From positions 240,927-304,926 of the forward strand of contig NCSJ02000009.1 of assembly GCA_002812745.2 (NCBI GenBank): DNA of 64,000 nt, written 5' to 3'. A model generated the notes under the pieces. The model made no database searches. It saw only the letters and a program-made list of their open reading frames with translations, and was not told where the DNA came from. Positions 1-13,220 of the stretch are shown one piece after another; position 1 is the first letter of the stretch, and the number at the start of each line of letters is the position of its first letter. This stretch comes from Scytalidium lignicola (lineage: Eukaryota > Ascomycota > Leotiomycetes). A program made the position numbers and the translations under genes.

Positions 1-1196
1 CACCAAGATAGTGTAACACTACCAAGTCAAAAGCCGAGATTTTGTATCAAACGGCTTTTCCAATCTTGCCTGATGGCCGAAGAAAGAAGAAAGTGTTCAA
101 TGTTTTAGAAGACACCAAGAAGCAGCGGTTCGTAGGCTGGTAGGCTAGTGGCAACCGGCAGAGGAGCGCGCATCAACACATCACCTACCTGATCGAGAGT
201 CTAGGTTCACGTGTGTTTTCCGTGATGTTTTCCGTCGCTTTTCCACAAAACCCGACCTGGTGCGCAGATCGTAACGGCTCTTGATCTGGAATCTTGCATG
301 GGCAAATTCGATAGGAGGAGACAGGCCAGTCAATGCAGTCATGATTATACAATACAATACAATACAATACAATGCAATGCATAGTCCAGTTGTAATAATT
401 ATGAACTCGATCACACAAAGCTTGTGTCTCTCAACAGACTCATCGATGCAGAAGGTGGCTGAGGAAACTCTAATCAAAACGATCAGATGGTTGAAGGAGA
501 GAAGAGTCTGACTGGGAATGAGATTTTGGCATCAATTGATCTGCGCATCCACTCTTTTTCGCGCGCGCGCACAACACAGCACACACGGAGAGAGCGACTT
601 TGTATGGTAACTTACCGCATAGCATGTTTATTTATATATCCCCCTCAGATTTATCCTGGCATGACTTGTGCAGATTGTTTTGCGCTCGCGACTGCAAGAT
701 ACCCAGCAGGTCGATGATGCCGGGCTATCTATTGGTTTTCCCCCCTCTGCTGTGTGGCAGGAAAACAGCCCAAAAGCCCCAAAAACCCCCTTCTCGCGCG
801 CCTTCGAAGGTCGGATCCGGTCAGCACAGCTTTCTCCGTCTGGCTCCCTTTTCCCGCCTGCCGAAACCAGGACGACCAAAAGTAACCACACAGCACACAC
901 CACACCACCCGCGATACCGAAGTCCACAGTCTGACTGTGCCGGCTCGACCCTCTCACGCCCCCAAACCCGTGCGCACCACTTGTCAACACCTTCAACCTC
1001 TCAATCTCAATCTCAATTTCGACATCAACCTCCACCTCCACCTCTTCAGCACATGCGGCAGTCAGAGAGAAGACGGCAATACACGCTGCGCATACCGATG
1101 CCCATCACTTAAACTGGGCTAAAGCTTTCGGCAGACCGAGCTCGAGGGCTTCTTCTACTTGGGCCTGGGAAATCAGGTTCTGCACTGCCTCCAGCG
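1..1196. other. Intergenic region upstream of the membrane-protein gene
   Basis: No gene is supported here. Open frames on both strands are short, overlap each other and carry no recognisable motif. The stretch holds a small pentanucleotide tract at about 347-379, a run of alternating GC/CA near 560-590, and a CT-rich stretch at about 985-1050 that looks like a fungal promoter or 5' leader of the gene starting at 1197. Confidence 0.6.
347..379. repeat. Pentanucleotide microsatellite (ACAAT)n
   Basis: About five ACAAT units are followed by two variant units in which A is replaced by G. It lies in non-coding sequence. Confidence 0.85.
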
Positions 1197-3588
1197 ATGT
1201 CGAGTCGACGCTCTTCCGCCGATATCGAGAGGAGGGCCTCGGTGCGGACGTCAATGCGATTATCATTGCGACATGATGGCGAAGAAGATGAGATTGACGA
1301 GGAGGATTACGATTTGGCAGCTGCTGGAATTTCAGATGGCTTTCGACCCTCGGACATCGACCCAGCCCGCGAACTTCGACCAACCTCGATATCCGATCAC
1401 CACATGAGACGGAGGACACCACCACCTCCACGACCTTCCAGTATATCAAAGCCGAAAGGAGCAGACCCGTTTGCATTGCAGCATGACGGAGCCATGAGAG
1501 CCATGAACTTGTCAAATGCTAACCCCTCACCTGATACGATAACATCACAGCATCCAAGAGTTCCTTCAATTGATGTAGATTTCATGAGGCCGGAAAGTCC
1601 GTATCGAGGACCAGCTGGTCCTTCTCACCCTTATCATATGTACCCCCAAGTATCTGGATTAGCACGCAGTGCAAGTGTTACAACGGCATCAACCGACCAT
1701 GCCACCGAGCGATCATATACCGGCCCTAGCAATCCAGCGCATCCATATGGCATGTATCCTCAGAATACTGCTCCGGAAGCTGACGGCCCTAATTATCAGT
1801 CGACAGCTACATCTACACCTGGTGAAGTTCCTGAATTACAGCCCAACGGCCAGCCTCGCCTACATCCGGAAGGGCAAGATGCCGCCGATATCATCGGATG
1901 TGACGCACCTCCAGAACAACTTCCGCCTTATACAAAGTATCCAGATACCGCATTCGGACGGAAAGCCCAATCTAACGTACCGCCGATATTAGTAGGTGCA
2001 GGAGGTATAGGACTGGCTACTCGAAATCCGGAATTTTCGTCTCAGGAGGATCTGAATTCGCCGCAGTCCCGGCAATCAACGCGAACTTTCTCGGACGGAG
2101 ACAGTAGTGATCGTGATATGAACCCAGCTGGCGTTCCCGATTCGGAGAAGGCGGAACCCCGTCTGAAGAAATGGCAAACCCTAGCACGCCGGAAAGTTTG
2201 CCATGTAATACCGGTTTGGGCTCTAGCTCTCGCGGGCACGGTTATCATTCTTGTCGTGCTTGCTGCTGTTGCTGTTCTTGCTGTTATAAGGCCTGGCCGT
2301 AATTCTAGTTCTAATTCACCCGCTCCGTAAGTTTTTGGTTTCATAAATGAGGTTGGGTTACTCTGACAATTTGAACAGGCAGTCAGTGACCTCGTGGGCG
2401 GAGTCAGTTACAGTATTCACAACAACATTTGATGCCACTATATTCCCATCAATACCAACGAACCTACCTGATCTTCCAACTGGCACCTATGCCTTACCAA
2501 TTGCAACTCCTACGGTGATGCAAAACACGTGCATCAATGACCCCAGCCAACTTAAAGCCTGGTCCTGTCAGGTACCTCCGGTTCCTCTACAAATGGTAGT
2601 CAACTCGAAATCAGAATCGAAGAATTCAGGCTCCGAAATGATCATTGAATATCAAAATCCTACCATGGACGCTTTCTCCTATGGCGCTCAAGCACCTGTG
2701 ATGTCATTTTCTTGGGCGTTGAACCTTGTCACCGATTACCAAGACCCCGACAGAGGCCCAGCATGGTTTTTCGAATGCCCATACGATAAGCTCGTGATCT
2801 TACCAGAGACAGCTCTAAATTACACCGACAACGACAATAATGATAACTCTAAGCAGAGTATATCCTCCGGGGAAGTTTTCTCCAGAGATTACTCGAAAAT
2901 GGGAGTTGCACAACCAGGAGATAAACCGTGGTTCTGCTATTGGAACGGAACACTTCTAGAAGCATTTATTTATATCAATGATAGCGACAACTCATCGTCT
3001 TCGATGAGCTCCTCGGTCTCATCTGCTGCAGCGAGTGTTGGCCGTCGCCATTACCAATCATACTCGGAGAGCTCTACCTCCTCTACCTCTTCTACCTCAG
3101 GATACCAATCCTCCACACCCAGTCCTAGCCATAGTTACCCAACCAAGAGTTATCCTTCAGCCACCCAGAGTTCTAGCTCTTCTACCACGACCCCTCAACA
3201 ATCTCCGGCTAGTGCTTCTCCTGAAAGTGAGATGTATAGTTCATCATCTACTCCAAATTCTCCGCCATCAGCTCCCTCTCCTACTAATAGCGGTTACCCA
3301 CAAGATTTCTTGAACCCATATCCGAAACCGATGAAAGTTGAAGAACGTCGCATTCCCAAGGGACCTGATTCTGTCCCTCCATATTGTCTCCAACGTGTTA
3401 TTAAGCCAGATGGATCAGCAGTTCCATACTTAGACGATAATGGTGGAGAGACCGTCATCTGGCTAGATGAGACAGAACCCAGTTTCGTTGTTCCAATAGT
3501 AACTAACCGTCTTCGCAAAAAGAGAGAAGCGGAGTTAGAGGAGCGACAAGCTTCATGTAGCTGCGGATGTGTCTGGGTTTCCGAGTGA
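1197..3588 (+). CDS. Single-pass membrane protein with Ser/Thr-rich outer region, uncharacterised
   Basis: Two exons, 1197-2326 and 2379-3588, flank a 52-nt intron (GTAAGT donor, CTGAC branch point) and give 779 residues. The first 335 residues or so are Pro/Ser-rich, probably disordered and cytoplasmic. One hydrophobic helix follows at roughly 340-367 (VIPVWALALAGT and onward), ending in a basic stretch. The rest contains conserved-looking aromatic segments (YQNPTMDAFSYG, PAWFFECPYD, KPWFCYWNG), a Ser/Thr/Pro-rich linker that could be O-glycosylated, and a Cys-containing tail (CSCGCVW). There is no N-terminal signal peptide, so the helix should act as a signal anchor. It resembles a fungal family of unknown function, possibly the one named DUF7820, but I cannot confirm that. 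Function is unknown. Confidence 0.85.
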
Positions 3589-4189
3589 GGGCAATTTCAT
3601 TGACGGTTGTAACGAGAATACTGGTTTACGGGTGTTTGAATAGCATGGCGTTTTACGGTAACATTTGAGCAGGCTGGGTTTGAATGTATATGATATATAT
3701 TATATATGGGTGGCGACTTCGCGGTTCCTAAAAAAAAGGGACGGAATCTGNTTTTTTTGTTGGCGTTGGGGATTACAGCCTCGTATGCTATGTTGATATG
3801 ATGTTTATTTAGACACGGAAGCTAGTATATAGCACGGTTTTGGATTAGGGAATCTAATCTAATCTAAAGATTTTTAACTATGTACTGTAGCAATTTTTGA
3901 TTGTGCCATGTAAAGAACCGCTTTATTCTTAAGAAGGGATGAAACGGTTAGCTATTCGCTAGGAGGGGTATCACATGTCCGTATCCCACGCTATGATATG
4001 CGAAGTTTTGCTGAATTATTGAGGTATTAGATCTTCTACCTTTGTATGAGGTAGTATCTCCTCGTCGAGTCTCTCTAGCGGCGTCCCTGGCTCAGCAAGA
4101 GTCGTCGCCATTCTCTCTATAATATTCAGCCCTTTCTGAGCCCCAGGCTCATTTCCTTACAAGGTAGGTCTAGTTATCATCATCTCTTC
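3589..4189. other. Convergent intergenic region with AT-rich 3' flank
   Basis: Lies between two genes that face each other. It holds an AT-rich alternating tract at about 3688-3707, a poly-A run at 3730-3737, an undetermined base at 3751 before a T run, and a short direct repeat of AATCT near 3850-3865. Probably 3' UTRs and polyadenylation sites; no gene seen. Confidence 0.6.
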
Positions 4190-5227
4190 TCATCCTGGAC
4201 CCCCTGATCCCAGGTCGGAAGTCAATCCATCCAAAAAGGCATCGGCCTGTTTCTTAGCTCTCTTCTTACTAATAGCCTTCCTCCTCTCCTCGATCTCCTT
4301 CTTCCGCAACAGCTTCGTCTCCTCCCTCTCCTTCCTCAACCGCTCCGTCTCCGCCCTCTCCTTCTCCAACGCTTCCATCTCCATCTCTCGAACCTTCTCA
4401 TCCTTAGAAAAGCTGTAGAACCCCACTCCTTTAGTCCGTATCTCCTTATCCGCCTCGTAGTGCTTCTTGTCGGGGGGTGTAGGACTTCGATCACGCTTGC
4501 GGGCTATCTCCTCCATTTGCGCGGTGGTGAAGTCGTCTGGGTTGAAAGCTGCAGCTTGGATTGTATCTCCGTAGATTAATTCGCTCGGCATCTTAGGTCG
4601 AGCGCTCATGCGGTCTAATTCTTCTTGTCCGAGGAGCTTGTTCCTCTTCTTCTTCTCCATTCGCTCGGCGTCTGCTTTCGTGCCTATTCTTAATCGTCCG
4701 TATTCATCTTCGTACTCTACTCTCTCGCTGCCGCCTTCATATCTGGCCGAATCAAGACCCTCGTCTTCCGACTCTTGTGAACTTGCACCGTCTGCTTTTG
4801 ATTCGGCCCACTTCCGGTCAAAATCAACTAGGGACTCGGGATCGTCTTCATCTGCTACGTAGTCCCTCTTCTTCATCTCTGCATATAACCGTGCCTTCTG
4901 CTCCATCTTGCGCTTCGATCGATGGAGGATTTCTGGATCGACGCTGCCGAGATCTTGTCTGCCGAGTTTGGCGCGGAAGTCGGCTTCATTTTCTTCTAGA
5001 TCCCTTAAGGCGCGTTTCTTTGTGTTCTTGTTGTGGGTTTTGAATATGTCGTCTTTGGAGATTGAGGGGCGAGGGCGGCCAGTAGTAGTAGAAGTTGAGG
5101 AGTTTGTTTTGGAGGATGAGAGGAGGGTTGAGAGGGTTGATGCGAATGCTAGGCTGGTCGAGGAGGATATTTCCTTGGTTTGATTTTTTGGCTTGCGAAT
5201 TCCGTAGAGGTTGGCGTCTGATGGCAT
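4190..5227 (-). CDS. CCDC174-like nuclear coiled-coil protein
   Basis: Single-exon gene of 345 residues. The start at 5227 opens with MPSDANLYGIRK, a plausible N-terminus. The protein is highly charged. A conserved central block contains DPESLVDFDRKW and YEDEYGRLR, and a block near residue 270 (KGVGFYSFSKDE) is followed by a long Glu/Arg/Lys coiled coil to about residue 330. This arrangement matches the CCDC174 family (DUF4078), whose animal members are nuclear and linked to RNA processing and exon-junction factors. A role in mRNA metabolism is inferred from that family only. It is divergently arranged with HOM6, 353 bp apart, so they may share a promoter region. Confidence 0.82.
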   Translation of the reverse strand: MPSDANLYGIRKPKNQTKEISSSTSLAFASTLSTLLSSSKTNSSTSTTTGRPRPSISKDDIFKTHNKNTKKRALRDLEENEADFRAKLGRQDLGSVDPEILHRSKRKMEQKARLYAEMKKRDYVADEDDPESLVDFDRKWAESKADGASSQESEDEGLDSARYEGGSERVEYEDEYGRLRIGTKADAERMEKKKRNKLLGQEELDRMSARPKMPSELIYGDTIQAAAFNPDDFTTAQMEEIARKRDRSPTPPDKKHYEADKEIRTKGVGFYSFSKDEKVREMEMEALEKERAETERLRKEREETKLLRKKEIEERRKAISKKRAKKQADAFLDGLTSDLGSGGPG

Positions 5228-5580
5228 TGCCTTGTTATCTGAGGCTGGTCAATGAGGCTGTGATGGAGAGGATAGAGTGGTGCAGGTTGATGTTTGTTGA
5301 GGTCGCAAGTTAAGAGAAATGTATAAGGCTGAGAATGAGATTCAGTCATTACGTTGACCAAATGTTCCGCCTCGCGCTTGCTATCATCATATTGGTGGGG
5401 CATCCGGGCTTTGAACCGTTGTTTGCGACATCGGTCTTTGCATGCAATTTATTTGTGCTATCTGTGCCACAAGTTGAATCTTCCCATATAAAGGTTTTAC
5501 AAGTCGCATTGCAATTGAACTCTACGTCTCTGAGCTGTGGGTGTTCTTACTGAAGTTTTCCTTCTGAATTAGGCTCAAAA
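5228..5580. other. Divergent promoter region CCDC174-like / HOM6
   Basis: 353 bp between two divergent start codons. No tRNA could be folded from it despite a B-box-like string near 5412. No recognisable activator site was seen. Confidence 0.5.
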
Positions 5581-6735
5581 ATGGCGTCACCTAAGGATAT
5601 TTACATAGCTGTCATAGGTACTCTACTACCCCGCGTTAAAGCTTCAACGCTCTAATTGAATACAGGTGCTGGTGGTGTTGGAAAATGTTTCCTCAGCCAA
5701 CTTGAAGGACTTTCAAAGAGACTGTCTGCAAATCCATCTGCTCCTAAACTATCTCTCGTTCTAGTTTCTAGAAGCCGATTGATCCTCTATACCCCGCAGT
5801 ACACGGCAATCCCTTTTGAAGACCTTTACGGCGCCCTAGAGAAATCGACCCAGGAACCATTACCGCTACCAAAAATCATTGACTACCTTGCTGCTTCCCC
5901 AGCAAAGGCAGTGTTCGTGGACAACACAAGTTCGCAAGATGTCGCTGATCAATACCCAAATATTCTCTCTCGCGGTATCAGCATCGTCACACCAAACAAA
6001 AAGGCATTCTCGGGCTCATACAAGCTCTGGGAAGATATATTCTCGGCTGCTGCATCTTCGGGAGCAAAGGTATATCATGAGAGCTCTGTAGGAGCTGGAT
6101 TGCCTGTTATTTCTACCTTGAAAGATCTAGTTGACACTGGAGATGAAGTGACAAAGATTGAGGGAGTATTCAGTGGAACAATGTCATTTCTTTTCAACTC
6201 TTTTGCACCTACAGAAGGCTCAGGGGGAAAGTGGTCCGCAGAAGTTGCAAAAGCCAAGCAAATGGGCTACACTGAACCGGATCCAAGGGATGATCTTAAC
6301 GGGTTAGATGTTGCGAGGAAGTTAACGATCTTGGCAAGGTTGGCAGGTTTAAAAGTCGAGTCCCCAACCTCTTTCCCCGTGCAGAGCTTAATACCAAAGG
6401 AGCTTGAAAGTGTCGCCAGCGCAGAGGAATTCATGAAAAGACTACCAGAATTTGATGCCCAGATGGAGAATGTAAAAGCTGCAGCAGAGAAGGAAGGCAA
6501 GGTTGTGAGATTTGTTGGCAGCATTGATGTGGTGAAGCAACAAGTCAAAGTTGGCCTAGAGACATTTGATCGATCCCACCCAATCGCTGCTCTCAAAGGA
6601 AGTGATAATATCATCAGCTTCTACACAAAACGCTATGGTGCGAATCCTTTGATTATCCAAGGTGCTGGTGCTGGAGGAGAAGTGACCGCAATGGGTGTCA
6701 CGGGAGACCTACTTAAGGTTCTCGCCCGAACATAA
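5581..6735 (+). CDS. HOM6: Homoserine dehydrogenase
   Basis: NAD(P)-dependent reduction of aspartate semialdehyde to homoserine (EC 1.1.1.3), the branch point to threonine and methionine, in the cytosol. Exons 5581-5617 and 5666-6735 are separated by a 48-nt intron and give 368 residues, close to the yeast enzyme. The short first exon ends inside the Rossmann nucleotide-binding motif; joining gives AVIGAGGVGK. Other motifs are TPNKKAFSG, the YHESSVGAGLPVI catalytic region, IEGVFSGTMSFL, and the family signature DDLNGLDVARK with its catalytic lysine near residue 231. There is no aspartokinase or ACT domain, so it is the monofunctional fungal type. The 3' flank has AATAAA-like sequences near 6758-6768. 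Confidence 0.96.
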
Positions 6736-7828
6736 ATGAAATCAAGGGTATTTGATAAAATAAAACATATTCGCTCAGTCATCGCTTACTGCGTTACTGC
6801 CTTCGCTGCGACTTATTTTGTGACCTCGCCATTCTGGCACACGCTGCTTTAGCCCATCCATCGCTTCCTCTATCCCTTCATGTCCCACAGTTGTACCTGG
6901 CACGTTTAAACTGAATGTTCGTGGTCTGCCGCTGGGTCGTTCACTTAGGCTTGGAGCTCTTGGTCTTGGTCTGTTCCTCGCTCGGCCACCAATATAGGGT
7001 ATATCGTAGGTGGCTGCTCGAAATACATAGAGTACTATATCGTAGATTAGAAATAGGAGCCAAGGTCCGATTGATAACGTTCCAAGGAATAACTAAATAT
7101 CACTATTAGCAATCACCACTTCCATTTCCAACGATTCAGGTTTGATTTCCCATACACATATGCGAATAGCCCAAGTCTCAATATACGACAGACTCTCTGG
7201 AAGGATTGAAAACCAAGCCATAGCTATGAATCTCTTGTTTATGTTATTATCAAAATATTCCAGATGATAAATATGTCTCTGTCTCCGGCGATTTCGATGA
7301 TATGTCTATCACGTGGTGGAGAACCAGCTCTTCCACAGATGGTTGCACAGTCGAATTCACTTGCTCCTGACGCGGGTAACCTGATGCCGCAGGGATAATT
7401 ACGAGGATCAAGATATTGTAAGATGATGGTCAGCCGGAATGATCTCCGTACGTTTGGAAGCAGCTCGAATATGTCCGCTGGAAGGGTGTACGATACTGAG
7501 ATAGGGTCATGTCGATCTGCGAAATAAGAGGCATGCCGGATGCCGAAACAATATGTTGGGGAGCTGTGTTTATTAGCTCTCACTGTATCATTACATCTTG
7601 GCTGTACCTTGCAGGGGGGGGGCAGGAGGGGTTATTCTATCCAGACGGGGGGAGCTTGTGAAAAAAAATAAAGACCGGTTACTAATTAACGAGGTAAAAT
7701 CCACCGAGCAGCCCAAGCGCATTTACGAACCTAATAAATTTCAGCCTCGGTGTACAGCCTTGCAACCACCATCTTTTCTTTATAAAGACCCGTACGCGAA
7801 GGGTTTCTCTTATAAAGGGCCTGTAAAA
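6736..7828. other. Intergenic region HOM6-TRM8
   Basis: About 1.1 kb with no supported gene. A minus-strand frame at 7239-7583 has no ATG and no motif. The frame of TRM8 stays open upstream of its ATG back to about 7598 but contains no ATG. Two copies of TATAAAG lie exactly 30 bp apart (7781 and 7811), just before the TRM8 start. Confidence 0.55.
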
Positions 7829-8781
<953 letters not shown>

Positions 8782-9004
8782 TGAGATATTCATAGATGAT
8801 GATGAATTGTACCAAAAAAGGCGCATATGTAACTACTAAGCATTAATGAGGGGCAGCATATATGAAAGTACGTATTTATCCACACCTGGTAATTTACTCC
8901 ATCTACGCTAAGGCGGTGGGGGTACGCGTGACGGCCAATGTTAACTTCTAGATCTCCATCCATAGCCATGTCGTCGTTAGTAGACACATTTCTTTGTCAA
9001 AGAT

Positions 9005-12000
9005 ATGGCCTTGAAAAGGCGAGATGTGATCCTATCTGGCGTCGCTATTTTCATTGCCTGGGGTTATGCCGTCCATTGGGCGCCGAGCTTACGGTGGGCT
9101 GGCTACGCATTCGTTGTCGGACTTCTGGTTCCTATTGTTGGTCTGATAGCATTGATTCTTCTCACCTCCAGAGGAAGCCAATATGAAGACAGTTATATCC
9201 TCCACCGTCGCCTTGGACCAGTGTTTGTGGCGCCGAAAGAATTCAAATCCGAGAAGGAATGGCTTCGTTCCCGAAGAGCATACACGCCGACACCACTCTA
9301 CCCTGAATCATTTATCGTGTCCAGCGCGCTTGACGACTTGCTTGAACTAATTGTTAGAGATTTTGTGAAATCCTGGTACTCCAATATCAGCAAAGATCTA
9401 GTCTTCACAAATGAAGTAGACAAAGCAATCAGACTGGCTCTAGTTACCTTACGGGACAAGATGCTCGCGGTAGATATGGTGGAGGCCGTGACGACTCGAT
9501 TCGTACCTATCATGACTGCACATTTCAAAGACTTTTATGATGCGGAGAAGGCTATTAGGGGAAAGCATTTGAACCGGAGTGTTACAGAATCGGAAGAGCT
9601 AGATCTCGCGATTGCTTCGAAATACAATGAGGGGAAGCTACATACAGCGGCTTCTCTGGCATATTCAGATACAAAACTTGTGCAACAAGAGTATCTTAGG
9701 AAATTAGTGGATGAGTTGCTACCACAGCTCCTGCCAGAGAAGGATTTAGGAAGCCGTGCTGTAAGTGTTCTTGTCAGAGAGCTGGTTGCATGTGCTGTGC
9801 TTGCGCCAATCATGCAGTTATTATCTGACCCGGACACATGGAATCAAGTTATGGAAGCTGTGGTATGCGATCTAAAGTAACAAAGATCCCAAGATAACTT
9901 ACTGATTGGATCTAGGGGCGTTCTATGCTACAGGACCGCTCAACTGTTCGGAAGTTGCGTGCTGCCTTAGACCAGCATGCCTCACCCGCACCAAAAGCTG
10001 GTCGTAGTGTACCATTTCCGCGTCTATCACCTGGCGATCAAGAACGAAAGTTTGAGAGATTTATCCGTGCTATTAGGAAAGTTAACAATCTCTCAGATGC
10101 ACGGCGGTTTCGAAGTGAGGTGTCCAGCCAACTTAAAAGGGATGAAGTGAAAGAAGGTCAGGACCCAGTTTATTTGCGGCGTCTCAACATTGGTAAGAGG
10201 ATCCTGGATCAGAGAGTCCAACAACTAGCAGCAGGTGGGGATCGCAGAGGCTCTTTACCTACATCGACTGGACGTAATGGGACTCAAGCCTCAACACTTG
10301 AGACTGCCTCACTGATAGATATTCTGCATGATCCATCTGCGCTTTCTTACTTTATGGAGTATATGGATCGACAGAATCTCATGCCTATAGTCCAATTCTG
10401 GATTGTTGTTGATGGCTTTCGGAATCCTTTAGAAGATGACATGGTGGAAGATGATGAAATCCCGTCGACGTTGCCTCCATGGACCATGGCGGATAGAGCC
10501 GACCTTGCACAGATCAATGAAGCATATCTATCCAAACCAGAATTAAAAGTACCGGAAACCTCAAGGCAGCTTGTCCGAGACTTCCTCAAAGCTGGAAAGG
10601 GTGCAACCCCCAAACAATATTTCCTTGCCAGAAGAGCAATTCTGCAGGCTCAGACAGCTGCATTGGAATCAATGCAAGCAAGTCATTTCAATAACTTCAA
10701 GAAGTCCGATTTGTTTTACAAATGTTTAACATCCCAGGAGGCGACTATGAACCTTCAACCTCCACCTTCACCAGTTGCACCATCAGAACTAGTCACAACG
10801 CCACAAAAACCTGCAATCCCACAACGACCACTAACTCCCCAACCTTTACCACCAAAACCAAATCCTATCTCAAGGGTTTCAAATAGATTCATCTCAAAGA
10901 AAGGAGACTTGCGACGAGTTGCTGCCTCCTCTTCCGATTTGACGTCTTCGAATAACCATTTAGAAGAAAACATAGATGCTTCTCGACGTTCTCTAGACGA
11001 TCAAACCTCATCACCACTATTTGATGACGATGATTTCGACAGTGAGGCGATGGTTAGTTCAATTCATAGCATTGATCAAGAGCCTGAAACTATCGTGCCT
11101 GATNAAAAAAGTCGTCCAAGCAATGGAAGAGGCATTGAACACAATTATGGAAGACAAACAAAATGTGGAGTTGCGTGGGTCACTATTTGGAAATGATGAT
11201 ATAGACTCCCCAAACACCAGCATTTTATCGCCTAACGATGATCATTCCATACGAGGCTCAATGGATCATAAACGAGCGGAGTTATTTGGAAAGGAACGCG
11301 AGAAGCCGAGTATTGCATCTCTAGGTCTTGTCAATACCTCCTCTCGGATTGGTGTCTTTACAGATGATGATTTATTTCCAGATGAGGAGAAATACATCCA
11401 GGACGAACATGAGGATCCTGAGGAGGACGAGGAGCAAGATTATGAAGATGATATTCATGAGGCTGCTCCAGGTGACCTCGGACTAGCAGAAGCCATCACT
11501 GCGCTTACCACAGATATCGATCGATTAATTGCCCAAGAAGCTGTAATTGATTCCTTGACACGCAAAGCAGAACTCACGAATAATACTGCAGAACTTAGAA
11601 TTCTCCGCAAGTCTAAAGCTAGTTTGCAACGGGAGATTCGTCGGAAAGAGCTTCAGAGACAGCAATATATCATTCAGGAAAGTGACAACAGTCTCTATGG
11701 CCGTTCAACCATCAAAATAAAGTCTATTATTGTAGGGAAAGACGACGACGGGCGAGAATACGCCATCTACGTCGTGGAGGTGCAGCGGAAAGCCGGCGAG
11801 CAGATGCCAGCAGCGACTTGGACTGTCACACGTCGTTACAGTGAGTTTCATGAGCTCCATCAGCGCTTGCGAGTCAGATATCCTTCAGTCAGAAACCTTG
11901 AGTTTCCACGGCGACGGATGGTTATGAAACTACAAAGTGATTTCTTGCACAAGCGCCGGGTGGCACTGGAGAAGTATCTACGAGAGCTTCTCCTCTTGCC

Positions 12001-12817
12001 TGATGTATGTCGAAGTAGGGAATTAAGGGCNTTTTTTATCGCAAAGTGTGGTTGCATCTGGTGCAGATATCTTCGACCCTCAAGATAAGAAAGATATAAT
12101 GACTAGACTGTATAATTCAGTTACGGATGGCGTTGAAGATATTCTGGGTAATATTCCAGTATTAGATCAGCTCTCTGTTGCCGGCCAGAACCTGTTATCG
12201 GCAGCGACCAACCAATTGATGACGATGCCAGCAACTATCGCAGAGGATCCAATATCTGCTGCCGAGGCAGAAGCTGAATTGAATGCCTTTGAGGATCGCG
12301 AACTGGAACCATTTGTAAAACCTATCTGCGATATCTTCCTAGAAGTATTCGAACTGAATCGTGGCAATAACTGGTTGCGTGGGAGAGCTGTAGTGGTGGT
12401 TTTACATCAGCTTCTTGGTGGAACTATCGAACGTAAAGTTCGTGAAAATGTCAAAAGCCTTATTCAGGATGATGCACTCCTCAAATATATTGAGATGCTC
12501 AAGGACAATATGTGGCCAGGAGGGCAACTTAAACGGGACCGCATTCCTCGAACAAAAAGCGAAAAGTCCAAAAGCCGTACTGAAGCAAGTGTGATGCTGG
12601 CGACACTAATACCAGACTTGGCTGCCAGTGTTGTTGGGAGGGCTAATGCTCAAGCTGCAAGTCGAAGGATATTTGCCACTTTCAATAATCAGAGACTTAA
12701 GTAAGTAAACTTAGCCCTTGGATATTTTGCTTTGTGCTAATGTCTCGTAGTTCGCACTTGGTTTTCACTCTTCTTGACGAGATCATTAACGTATTATTTG
12801 GGGATTTACGGCATTGA
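9005..12817 (+). CDS. MDM1: MDM1-type sorting nexin (PXA-RGS-PX-nexin C)
   Basis: ER-anchored tether at ER-vacuole/lipid-droplet contacts (yeast Mdm1; animal SNX13/14/25). Exons 9005-9862, 9916-12700 and 12751-12817 give about 1235 residues once the single N bases at 11104 and 12031 are discounted. Each N adds one base and shifts the frame, so the gene falsely looks like three pieces. Two membrane helices lie at roughly residues 9-50, then the PXA domain (about 95-275), an RGS-like domain (about 416-560, SLIDILHDPSALSYFMEYMD), an acidic linker, the PX domain (about 885-1000, with RRYSEFHELHQRLR and LRAFLSQ) and the nexin C-terminal domain (about 1080-1235). The breaks are most likely sequencing artefacts next to homopolymers, not a pseudogene, because the frame recovers immediately and conservation continues. 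Confidence 0.93.
11104..11104. other. Undetermined base breaking the MDM1 frame (first)
   Basis: A single N directly before six A. The upstream frame ends in IVPD and the downstream frame continues KKVVQAMEEALN one base further on. Ignoring the N restores one continuous frame. Confidence 0.9.
12031..12031. other. Undetermined base breaking the MDM1 frame (second)
   Basis: A single N directly before six T, inside the end of the PX domain. Ignoring it gives RELRAFLSQSVVASG, the expected PX-domain ending. Confidence 0.9.
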
Positions 12818-13220
12818 GGGTTTGATTTTAGCAGTGGCGCCACGGAGTTCAAATTTATGAAGGATTGCATCGTAAGGAGTTTAGTGTTCTGGAGCAGATA
12901 TCCTAGTAGATGGTCCTAAACCGTCACCGTCTCTTGTCTATATGTTGGAATTGATAGAACTATTCAGCCGAGTTAGCTTCGTAGAATGACTCTTAACGAG
13001 CAAATTATCACTCTATTGCCCTAGATGTCTATGCAGGTCCTGGGGAATGGGTTTCAATTAATCATCCTAGATATGTTGTTGTTCAGCATGACCGAGGCAT
13101 CATAGCCCAAGTGACCTATGCAAGGACCCCGCAACCCCGCCAAATCCACAAGGCTGAGAAGGCTAATAAACGCAACCTCGTCATGCACTGCTGCTTCCGA
13201 CTCCCACAACCACCTTCAGT
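12818..13220. other. Intergenic region MDM1-VPS25
   Basis: About 400 bp between two same-strand genes. Nothing beyond presumed 3' UTR and promoter sequence is seen. Confidence 0.5.

Noticed and set aside
628..1041. 137-codon minus-strand open frame upstream of the first gene
   Set aside because: Its N-terminal part is the translation of a CT-rich promoter tract (alternating Glu/Val/Ile), and no motif was seen.
5401..5480. A tRNA-like B box on the minus strand (GGTTCAAAGCC)
   Set aside because: The T stem does not pair, and no matching 5' acceptor strand or A box lies at the right distance.
7239..7583. 114-codon minus-strand open frame between HOM6 and TRM8
   Set aside because: It has no ATG at all, no motif and no supporting splice partners.
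9925..12088. MDM1 as a pseudogene or as separate genes
   Set aside because: Frame changes coincide exactly with N bases, and conserved domains continue across them.
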